This document shows, piece by piece, positions 1-6,978 of a stretch of DNA of 10,801 nucleotides; position 1 is the stretch's first letter, and each line of letters opens with the position of its first letter. Below the pieces are notes generated by a model. The model saw nothing but the letters and a program-made list of their open reading frames with translations, was not told where the DNA came from and did no database searches. A program made the translations under genes and the position numbers. The stretch comes from Actinomycetes bacterium (lineage in GTDB: Bacteria; Actinomycetota; Actinomycetes; Actinomycetales; Cellulomonadaceae): positions 1 through 10,801 of the forward strand of contig JAEWEI010000162.1 in the NCBI GenBank assembly GCA_023389545.1, given 5' to 3'.

Positions 1-1687
<1,687 letters not shown>

Positions 1688-1701
1688 GGATCGTGAACTG
1701 G

Positions 1702-1735
1702 ACGGCCCCGACACCCCTGAGGGAGTCGGGGCCGT
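1702..1735. terminator. Hairpin terminator between convergent asd and the phosphotransferase gene
   Basis: ACGGCCCCGAC (1702-1712) pairs perfectly with GTCGGGGCCGT (1725-1735). Inside lies an A-A mismatch, then CCC/GGG around a CTGA loop. There is no real T tract on either side, as is common for GC-rich actinobacterial terminators. The 78-bp gap between two converging genes makes a bidirectional terminator the best reading. Confidence 0.8.
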
Positions 1736-1765
1736 TCGGCGTCCGCGGCCGGCAGCCGTGGCGGA

Positions 1766-2653
1766 TCAGTCCAGCAGCGCGGCGGTGATCGTCGGCCCGT
1801 GCTCGACGAGCCACGCCTCCCGGCGGCGGATCACGTCGCCGACCCCGTCCGCCCACATGCGCGCCCACCCGCCGCCGTCGACGTCGGCCCGGTGGCGCAT
1901 GACGTGCCAGGACCGCCGGGACCGTAGCACCGTGACGTCAACTAGCCGGGCGCGGGCGTCGAGGCCCAGCCCGTAGGCGTCGGCGAAGAGCCGGCAGCGG
2001 CGCGGCACGTCGGCGTCGGCCAGCAGTGGATCGCGGTCGCGAGGGGCTGCGAGCGGCGCCCAGTGCGTGAGGGCGTTGACGACCTCGTCGAGCCGGGTGG
2101 CGGGTTTCGCGAGGTCGAAGTCGATGAGGGCGACTGCCCTGTCGTCGCGGAACACCACGTTCTCGGGCGTGACGTCCATGTGCCCGACCAGCTCAGGCGG
2201 GTCGAGCGTGGCGGCGCGGACGTCCGGGTGGTCGATGGCGGGCCCGTCGAGCACGGAGCCCGGTGGGGGGATGAATCCGGCCACCGCGTCGTCGTATCGG
2301 CGCAGCAGGCGCGCGACGGACCGGAGCCGGTCCTCGTCGGCCGCCCAGCGGGGCCGGGGCCGCCCGGCGACCTCGCCCTCGATGAAGGTGAGGACCTCCC
2401 GCCCCTGATCGTCGACGCCGAGGAGGCGCGGGGCGCCGTCGAAGCCGACCCGTTCGAGGTGGCGCAGCAGCGCATGGACCAGCGGGGAGTGCGGCCCGAG
2501 CGGCCGGCGCACGGTGTCGCCGGCGCGGACGACGCCGACCGTCACGTCGCCGCCCAGCAGGGGGATCTCCTCGACGGGGTCGACGTCCTGCCAGGCGCGC
2601 ATCGTCGTAGCGTCACAGAGGCTGCCGAGCGGGATCAAGGGCTCGCGAGTCAC
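1766..2653 (-). CDS. APH-fold phosphotransferase (aminoglycoside phosphotransferase-like), substrate unknown
   Basis: The product (295 residues) has the fold of aminoglycoside/choline kinases, which transfer ATP phosphate to a small molecule. The catalytic loop is GHMDVTPENVVF, with H158-x-D160 and N165, the general-base Asp and metal-binding Asn. The metal-binding segment IDFDLAKP (D178, D180) follows. The N-lobe reads GGDVTVGVVRAGDTVRRPLG, then LTFIEGEV at the hinge. From memory this N-lobe resembles proteins annotated as trifolitoxin-immunity-like phosphotransferases, so the target may be a toxin or antibiotic, but this is not shown. The chosen start is GTG at 2653, with GAGG 7 nt before it. 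ATG at 2602 (residue 18) is a possible later start but lacks a ribosome binding site. The Shine-Dalgarno of the GTG start lies inside one arm of the SoxR box, so the gene is divergent from the split transketolase and may be affected by SoxR. Confidence 0.85.
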   Translation of the reverse strand: MTREPLIPLGSLCDATTMRAWQDVDPVEEIPLLGGDVTVGVVRAGDTVRRPLGPHSPLVHALLRHLERVGFDGAPRLLGVDDQGREVLTFIEGEVAGRPRPRWAADEDRLRSVARLLRRYDDAVAGFIPPPGSVLDGPAIDHPDVRAATLDPPELVGHMDVTPENVVFRDDRAVALIDFDLAKPATRLDEVVNALTHWAPLAAPRDRDPLLADADVPRRCRLFADAYGLGLDARARLVDVTVLRSRRSWHVMRHRADVDGGGWARMWADGVGDVIRRREAWLVEHGPTITAALLD

Positions 2654-2656
2654 TGC

Positions 2657-2687
2657 TTGACCTCAACCGCGGTTGAGGCGGCAACGT
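2657..2687 (+). promoter_or_regulatory. Predicted SoxR-controlled promoter of the split transketolase operon
   Basis: The -35 box is TTGACC (2657-2662, 5 of 6 to consensus). A 19-bp spacer (2663-2681) holds the SoxR palindrome, and the -10 box is CAACGT (2682-2687, weak). The over-long 19-bp spacer with the operator between the boxes is the hallmark of promoters switched by MerR-family regulators. The register matches the E. coli soxS promoter, where TTTACC is followed by 19 bp and TATACT. On the opposite strand the corresponding -35 would be GCCGCC, a poor match, so the promoter fires rightward. Predicted transcription begins about 7 nt after the -10 box, at or next to the A of the ATG at 2695. 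Confidence 0.75.
2661..2678. promoter_or_regulatory. SoxR box (perfect 18-bp palindrome)
   Basis: CCTCAACCGCGGTTGAGG is a perfect inverted repeat. Its outer hexamers, CCTCAA and TTGAGG, are identical to those of the E. coli soxS operator (CCTCAAGTTAACTTGAGG). The cognate regulator is encoded 1.6 kb to the right at 4240-4695. The box fills most of the 41-bp gap between the divergent phosphotransferase (start 2653) and transketolase N half (start 2695). SoxR binds such sites constitutively and activates when its [2Fe-2S] cluster is oxidised. Confidence 0.92.
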
Positions 2688-2694
2688 CGTGCGC

Positions 2695-3384
2695 ATGCCA
2701 GCCACCACCGTGAACACCGGCCTGCCGCAGCGTCTGCTGCGCAACCTCTCGCGCGTGACGGGAGACGAGAAACACGACGCCGCCGCGCACTCCACACTCG
2801 ACGTGCTGTGGGTGCTGTACAGCCGTGTGCTGCGGCTGACGCCCGAGTCGGGGAGGGACAGGTTCCTGCTGTCGAAGGGCCACGGGCCCGCCTCGTACTA
2901 CGCAGTGCTCGCGACGGTCGGGATCATCCCGGAGGACTGGCTGGACGATCTGGCCGGCTTCACGTCGCCGTTGGGCCACCACCCGGACCGGATGCTGGTG
3001 CCGGGCGTCGAGATCTCCAGCGGGTCGCTCGGGCACGGGCTGCCGATCGCCGTGGGCCTGGCCCGCGGCCTGCTGGTCCCGGGCGCTGTCGGATCGGGCG
3101 ACGTCCACGTGCTGGTCGGGGACGCCGAACTGGACGAGGGCAGCAACCACGAGGCCATCGCCCTCGCGGGCCGGTGGCGCCTGAGCCGTCTGCGGTGCGT
3201 CGTCGTCGACAACGACTCCGCCTCGCTCGGCTGGCCCGGTGGCATCGCCAGCCGGTTCGAGGTCGAGGGATGGTCGGCAGCCCATGCGGACGCCGACGAT
3301 CACCTCGCGTTGCACCGCGCCCTCACCCAGCCCTCCGCAGGGCCGCACGTGACCATCGTCCGCACCGCCCGGAAGGGATCCTGA
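2695..3384 (+). CDS. Split transketolase, N-terminal (thiamine-diphosphate pyrophosphate-binding) subunit
   Basis: Transketolase moves two-carbon ketol units between sugar phosphates using thiamine diphosphate (ThDP) and Mg2+. This 229-residue protein is the PP half only. The ThDP/metal motif is GDAE (142-145) through VDN (171-173), with GDA in place of the usual GDG. Also visible are LSKGHGPASYYAVL (SKGH with H63) and SSGSLGHGLPIAVGLA (107-122). The N-terminal substrate loop, normally GHPGGSLS, reads KHDAAAHST: the His (H27) is kept but the glycines are lost. At 229 residues it is shorter than the roughly 270 of typical split N subunits. The ATG at 2695 is chosen because it has no ribosome binding site but sits exactly where the SoxR-type promoter would start RNA, giving a leaderless message; an in-frame GTG at 2689 is the alternative. 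Its TGA overlaps the ATG of the C half, so the two form one enzyme. It could act on a non-canonical substrate. Confidence 0.9.
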   Translation: MPATTVNTGLPQRLLRNLSRVTGDEKHDAAAHSTLDVLWVLYSRVLRLTPESGRDRFLLSKGHGPASYYAVLATVGIIPEDWLDDLAGFTSPLGHHPDRMLVPGVEISSGSLGHGLPIAVGLARGLLVPGAVGSGDVHVLVGDAELDEGSNHEAIALAGRWRLSRLRCVVVDNDSASLGWPGGIASRFEVEGWSAAHADADDHLALHRALTQPSAGPHVTIVRTARKGS

Positions 3385-4253
3385 TGCGCCAGCGCTTCTA
3401 CGACACGATCGCCGACGTCCTCGCCACCGAGAGGCAGACCGCCCTGGTGCTGGCCGACATCGGGCCGGTGGGGCTCGGGCAGGGGACCGCGCTCGCGCAA
3501 CGGGTGGTGAACGTGGGGATCCGCGAGCAGGCGATGATCGGCGTGGCGTCGGGGCTCGCGATGGCGGGCCTGCGCCCGTTCGTGCACTCGTACGCGCCGT
3601 TCCTCATCGAGCGGCCCTATGAGCAGATCAAGCTCGACCTGACGCATCAGGGCAGGGGCGCCGTGCTGGTCTCGATCGGGGCGAGCTTCGACGCCGCCAG
3701 CGAGGGGCGCACGCACCAGAGCCCCGCGGATGTCGCGCTCATCAGCGCGCTGCCCGGATGGAGCGCGCACACACCCGGGCACCCTGACGAGGTGGAGGCG
3801 CTCGTGCGCGCGGCCGCGACGTCGCAGGACTGCCAGTACCTCCGCCTGTCCAGCCAGGCCAACCCGGCGCCGTTCCCCGCCGATGGCGCCGTGCGGGTCC
3901 TGCGCCCCGGGCGTGGCCCGGCGGTCCTGGCGATCGGGCCGGCGCTGGCCCAGACGCTGCTCGCCGTCGAGGGCCTGGACGTGGCGCTGGCCTACACGTC
4001 GACTCCGCTGCCGCTCGACGCGGCGGGGCTCGCAGCGCTGATGGCGGGACGGGACCGCCTGCTCGTGGTGGAGCCGTACCTGGAGGGGACGACGGCGCCG
4101 GCGGTGCTGGCCGCGCTCGCGGGGCGCTCGGCGCGGGTCGAGTTCGCGGGGGTCCAGCGGGCCGAGGTGCGGCGGTACGGAGATCCGGTCGACCATGCGC
4201 GGCTGCATGGCCTCGACGCGGCGGGCATCCGGCGGCGCCTCACCGGCGGCTGA
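3384..4253 (+). CDS. Split transketolase, C-terminal (pyrimidine-binding) subunit
   Basis: This 289-residue protein supplies the PYR and C-terminal domains of a two-subunit transketolase. NVGIREQAMIGVASGLAM (43-60) contains the catalytic Glu48, which activates the ThDP aminopyrimidine ring. FVHSYAPFLIERPYEQIKLD and EGRTHQSPADVALISALPG are typical of the PYR domain, with the conserved THQ His. The C-terminal domain (about 175-289) is regular in length. The ATG overlaps the stop of the N half (TGATG at 3382-3386), with GGAAGGGA just upstream, so the subunits are translationally coupled and probably made 1:1. The frame is open further upstream toward 2673, but that region belongs to the N half in another frame. 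The 3' end overlaps the 3' end of convergent soxR by 14 bp. Canonical transketolase activity is likely but not certain, since split pairs also serve in specialised sugar pathways. Confidence 0.9.
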   Translation: MRQRFYDTIADVLATERQTALVLADIGPVGLGQGTALAQRVVNVGIREQAMIGVASGLAMAGLRPFVHSYAPFLIERPYEQIKLDLTHQGRGAVLVSIGASFDAASEGRTHQSPADVALISALPGWSAHTPGHPDEVEALVRAAATSQDCQYLRLSSQANPAPFPADGAVRVLRPGRGPAVLAIGPALAQTLLAVEGLDVALAYTSTPLPLDAAGLAALMAGRDRLLVVEPYLEGTTAPAVLAALAGRSARVEFAGVQRAEVRRYGDPVDHARLHGLDAAGIRRRLTGG

Positions 4254-4695
4254 CGGCCGGCTGCAGGCGGACCGGCCCGGCGCCGCGGGCGGCGAGCACG
4301 TCGCCGGGGTTGAGCAGGTCGCATGACCGCATCGACAGGCACCCGCACCCGATGCAGCCGACGAGCTCCTTCTCGAGCTGCAGGATGGCGCGCCGCCGCT
4401 CCTCGAGGCGGACCTTCCACACCCGGGAGACCCGCTGCCAGTCCTCGGTGGTGGGCTCGGAGTCCATGGGGAGCGCGGCGAAGGCCTCCGCGACCTCGCT
4501 CAGCGGGATGCCGAGGCGCTTGGCCACCAGGATCAGGGAGATGCGGCGCAGCATGTGCCGGGGGTAGCGGCGTTGGTTGCCAGCGGTGCGCGACGACGCG
4601 ATGAGGCCGTGTCGCTCGTAGAAGTGCAGGGCTGAGACGGCCAACCCGGTGCGGTTGCTCATCTCGCCGACTGACAGCGCGTCCCGCGAGTCCAT
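4240..4695 (-). CDS. soxR: SoxR, redox-sensing MerR-family transcriptional activator
   Basis: SoxR is a dimeric MerR-type regulator. Oxidation of its [2Fe-2S] cluster by redox-cycling compounds untwists promoters with a 19-bp spacer. The 151-residue product (E. coli SoxR has 154) carries an N-terminal winged helix (about 8-75: LSVGEMSNRTGLAVSALHFY, then a wing with GNQRRYPR). A dimerisation helix follows (about 83-112). The cluster motif CIGCGCLSMRSC has Cys114, 117, 119 and 125 in the diagnostic CX2CXCX5C spacing. The ATG at 4695 has AAGGAGG (4706-4700) 4 nt upstream. The gene stands alone on the minus strand, ending inside the 3' end of the transketolase C subunit. A perfect SoxR box lies before the transketolase operon; near its own start there is only a half site (4733-4738), so self-regulation is doubtful. 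Confidence 0.96.
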   Translation of the reverse strand: MDSRDALSVGEMSNRTGLAVSALHFYERHGLIASSRTAGNQRRYPRHMLRRISLILVAKRLGIPLSEVAEAFAALPMDSEPTTEDWQRVSRVWKVRLEERRRAILQLEKELVGCIGCGCLSMRSCDLLNPGDVLAARGAGPVRLQPAVSRR

Positions 4696-4732
4696 GCGCC
4701 CTCCTTGACGTGGCTCGTGTCCGCCAATGGAA

Positions 4733-4738
4733 CCTCAA
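4733..4738. promoter_or_regulatory. SoxR-box half site upstream of soxR
   Basis: CCTCAA (TTGAGG on the minus strand) lies 38 nt before the soxR ATG and could act as a -35 element. The partner arm expected at 4745-4750 reads GCGCCC and does not match TTGAGG, so a complete operator is absent. It may be chance. Confidence 0.25.
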
Positions 4739-4770
4739 TCGGCGGCGCCCTTGTGCATCGCGCGGCGCCG

Positions 4771-4796
4771 TGGTTCATTAGTGGAGTAACGAACCA
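4771..4796. promoter_or_regulatory. Dyad operator, probably of the downstream YtrA-type GntR repressor
   Basis: TGGTTCATTA (4771-4780) and TAACGAACCA (4787-4796) form an inverted repeat of 10-bp arms with one mismatch, around GTGGAG. It is the only AT-leaning patch nearby. A -35-like TTGTGC (4751-4756) lies 17 bp before TTCATT (4774-4779), which would put the dyad over the -10 region, suiting repression. YtrA-type GntR regulators bind long dyads before their own operons. The assignment to this regulator rests on adjacency and symmetry. Confidence 0.7.
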
Positions 4797-4807
4797 ACGA
4801 ACGGATC

Positions 4808-4818
4808 GAAAGGGGTGA
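4808..4818 (+). promoter_or_regulatory. Strong Shine-Dalgarno overlapping the only canonical start of the GntR gene
   Basis: GAAAGGGGTGA nearly matches the anti-Shine-Dalgarno complement AAAGGAGGTGA. The only canonical start codon in frame, GTG 4815-4817, lies inside it rather than after it. The codon correctly spaced after it is ATC at 4824-4826. This raises the question of which codon initiates. Confidence 0.6.
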
Positions 4819-5210
4819 ACGCCATCTTCGACGGCCGGGACCCCATCTACCTGCAGATCGCCGACCAGATCCGCGACGACATCCTCGATGGCGCGCTGAA
4901 GGAGGAGGACCAGGTCATGTCGACGACCCAGTACGCCACGACCTACCGCATCAACCCGGCCACCGCCGCGAAGGCCTTCGCCGAGCTCGTCGACGAGGGC
5001 GTGCTCTACAAGCGGCGCGGCGTCGGGATGTTCGTCGCGACCGGCGCCCGGGCAGCACTCGCAGCGCGCGGACGGGAGCGGTTCTTCACTGACGTGCTCG
5101 ACCCCGCCGTGCAGGAGGCGCGCCGGCTCGGCATCGACCTCGAGGACGTCATCGCCCGGATCCGGCTCGGCGGCGCCACCCCTGAGAGCACCTCCGAAGG
5201 AGAGTCATGA
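4815..5210 (+). CDS. GntR-family repressor of the YtrA type
   Basis: This 131-residue DNA-binding protein has the architecture of YtrA regulators, which repress ABC-transporter operons such as B. subtilis ytrABCDEF. It opens with a GntR winged helix: DPIYLQIADQIRDDILDGAL (9-28), a recognition helix around TTQYATTYRINPATAAKAF (37-55), and a wing LYKRRGVGMFV (64-74). A short C-terminal dimerisation segment follows, too small for a typical ligand domain. The annotated start is GTG 4815, the only canonical one after the upstream TAG at 4779, but it lies within the Shine-Dalgarno. Initiation at ATC 4824 would give IFDGRDPIY as the N-terminus. A dyad operator lies at 4771-4796. The stop overlaps the ATG of the ABC ATPase (ATGA), so this is the first gene of a five-gene operon that it most likely represses. 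The inducer is unknown. Confidence 0.93.
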   Translation: MNAIFDGRDPIYLQIADQIRDDILDGALKEEDQVMSTTQYATTYRINPATAAKAFAELVDEGVLYKRRGVGMFVATGARAALAARGRERFFTDVLDPAVQEARRLGIDLEDVIARIRLGGATPESTSEGES

Positions 5211-6130
5211 GCGGCTTCGGCGTCCAAGTCCGCGACCTGACCGTCCGCTACGGCAGCGAGACGGCCCTCGACCGCGTGAGCCTCGACATCAACCCCGGGA
5301 CCATCACGGGCCTGCTGGGGCGCAACGGCTCCGGCAAGACGACCCTGCTCTCCGTGCTGGCGGCCTTCCGGCGCCCGACCACCGGGAGCGTGCTCGTCGA
5401 CGGCGAGGACCCCTGGGAGAACCCCCGCGTGACGCAGGGCATCGGCCTGGTCCGCGAGGGCGGCGACTGGCTCGACGACCGCATCAGCGCGTCGATCGAC
5501 TACCTGGCGGACAGCAGGCCGCACTTCGACCGCGACCTCGCCGAGCGGCTGCTGGACGCCTTCAAGCTGAGCCTGCGCACCAAGCGGACCGCGCTGTCCC
5601 GTGGGCAGAAGTCGGCGATGAGCGCGTCCCTGGGCATCGCGGCCCGCACCGAGCTGACCATGCTCGACGAGGTCTACCTGGGGATGGACGCCCCGTCCCG
5701 CTACGCCTTCTACGACGCGCTGCTCGCCGACTACCTCGAGCACCCGCGCACCATCGTGCTCTCGAGCCACCTCATCGACGAGATCGACAGGCTGTTCGAG
5801 GACGTCGTGATCCTGCAGGACGGCAACGTGCTGCTGGCCGAGGGCGCCGACGAGCTCCGGTCGCGCGGGACCACAGTCACCGGCCCCGCCGAGAAGGCCG
5901 CGGCGTTCGCCGTCGGGCGGGACGTTGTCGGCCAGCAGGAGCTGGGCCCCACGCTGCGCCTCACCCTGTTCGGGGACCCCCGCCCCGGCGACGTCGCCCG
6001 GGCGCGTGAGCTGGGCGTCGACCTGGGCCCCGTCGACCTGCAGGACCTGTTCGTCCACCTGACCGCCGAGCCCTCTGACCGCGCCCCGCGCGGCACGGGC
6101 ACTGACCGGAAGTCCGAGGTGCCCCGATGA
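5207..6130 (+). CDS. ABC transporter ATP-binding protein (YtrB-like)
   Basis: This 307-residue ATPase energises a membrane partner, most likely the next gene. Motifs: Walker A GRNGSGKTT (38-46), signature LSRGQ (130-134), Walker B TMLDE (151-155), D-loop GMDAP (159-163) and switch His188 in SSHLIDEID. Two are unusual: the signature has Arg for the second Gly of LSGGQ, and the Q-loop position reads VREGGDW, with Glu84 where Gln is expected. Both kinds of change occur in some ATPases of YtrA-regulated operons, so this is probably a subfamily feature and not decay, since the catalytic Glu155 and His are intact. About 100 C-terminal residues are of unknown role. AAGGAGAG precedes the ATG. It overlaps its neighbours by 4 nt (ATGA) on both sides, indicating tight coupling with the repressor and the membrane protein. 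Confidence 0.93.
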   Translation: MSGFGVQVRDLTVRYGSETALDRVSLDINPGTITGLLGRNGSGKTTLLSVLAAFRRPTTGSVLVDGEDPWENPRVTQGIGLVREGGDWLDDRISASIDYLADSRPHFDRDLAERLLDAFKLSLRTKRTALSRGQKSAMSASLGIAARTELTMLDEVYLGMDAPSRYAFYDALLADYLEHPRTIVLSSHLIDEIDRLFEDVVILQDGNVLLAEGADELRSRGTTVTGPAEKAAAFAVGRDVVGQQELGPTLRLTLFGDPRPGDVARARELGVDLGPVDLQDLFVHLTAEPSDRAPRGTGTDRKSEVPR

Positions 6131-6906
6131 GCGCCGTCGTCGCCCGCCCCGCCGCGCGTCCTGTGCGCCGCAGCCCGCTGGCCCGCACGATCCGGCACCA
6201 GCTCACCGCGCAGCTCTACGTGGGCGCCTGGTTCTGGGCGATCATCCTGTTCGGCGTGGTGGTCGCGACCCTCATCGTGTCGAGGTTCGGCGCCGTTGAG
6301 ACGAGCATCATGCAGTACGCCCGGCAGGGCACGCTGTGGTTCCCGTTCTCGATGATGATCTTCCTGCTGTCAGCGGGCTTGACGCCCCATGTCGCCGCGG
6401 GCATGACCCGGCGGTCGTTCGCCGCCGCGGCGACGGCGGTGAGCCTGATCGTGGCCGCCGCGAACGCGCTGGTGCTCGTGGGGCTGCTCCAGGTCGAGCG
6501 CGCCGTCTACTCCGCCGCGGGATGGACGCAGTCGCTCACCGACGGCGGGCTGGACCTCGTCTCGTCCACCAGCGACATCGGGCCGCTTCTGGCCGCCCTC
6601 GTGGTGACCGGCGCGGCGGCCACCGCCAGCGGGCTCGTGGTCGGCGTCGTCTACTACCGCGCCGGCGGCTGGTGGGGGACGTTGACGCTGCCGCTGACCG
6701 TCGGGCCGATCCTCATCGTCGGCCAGCTCCTGTCCGGGACGATCGGGCCGTTCGGCGTCCCCGTGCTCGGCGAGGACACCTGGGCCACCGACACCGCATC
6801 CGGCCTCGCGCTGCGCACCGCTGTGTCCGCCGCCCTCATCGCCCTCCTGCTCGCCGTCTTCCACCGGCTCACCCGAACCACGCCCCTGGGCAAGCCCGTC
6901 GTCTGA
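6127..6906 (+). CDS. ABC transporter membrane subunit, six predicted helices
   Basis: A 259-residue integral membrane protein with a basic N-terminal tail (about 1-28, rich in Arg) and six hydrophobic segments near residues 31-52, 70-92, 98-121, 151-177, 182-206 and 228-246. The amphipathic extracytoplasmic stretch between helices 3 and 4 holds VYSAAGWTQSLTDGG. No conserved export-permease motif is recognised, so the assignment rests on topology, size and its 4-nt overlap with the ABC ATPase, like membrane partners in YtrA-type operons. Possible roles are export of a lipophilic compound or resistance to a cell-envelope antibiotic; neither is shown. The stop TGA is followed by an Ala/Thr/Pro-coding open stretch in the same frame, up to the next gene. 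Confidence 0.85.
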   Translation: MSAVVARPAARPVRRSPLARTIRHQLTAQLYVGAWFWAIILFGVVVATLIVSRFGAVETSIMQYARQGTLWFPFSMMIFLLSAGLTPHVAAGMTRRSFAAAATAVSLIVAAANALVLVGLLQVERAVYSAAGWTQSLTDGGLDLVSSTSDIGPLLAALVVTGAAATASGLVVGVVYYRAGGWWGTLTLPLTVGPILIVGQLLSGTIGPFGVPVLGEDTWATDTASGLALRTAVSAALIALLLAVFHRLTRTTPLGKPVV

Positions 6907-6915
6907 GCCGCGTTC

Positions 6916-6942
6916 GCCACCCCAGCCACCACAGCCACCACC
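6916..6942 (+). repeat. Three 9-nt tandem units in the intergenic gap
   Basis: GCCACCCCA, GCCACCACA and GCCACCACC follow each other in the 72-bp gap between the membrane protein and the second ATPase. Read in the frame of both neighbours they encode ATP-ATT-ATT, like a low-complexity linker. A similar Pro/Thr tail (VPTPPATTPSEV) ends the second ATPase. The function is unknown and may be none. Confidence 0.5.
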
Positions 6943-6978
6943 GCCGAGCCCGCCAGGCTCCCGTCGAGAGGACCCGTC

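Noticed and set aside
2673..3383. Upstream extension of the transketolase C-subunit frame back to 2673
   Set aside because: The translation is Arg/Pro-rich nonsense, whereas the other frame here encodes the transketolase N half. The ATG at 3384, with its ribosome binding site and TGATG overlap, fits.
4743..4770. Inverted repeat CGGCGCC / GGCGCCG between soxR and the GntR gene
   Set aside because: Each arm contains the self-palindrome GGCGCC, common at this GC content; no T tract and no gene ends here.
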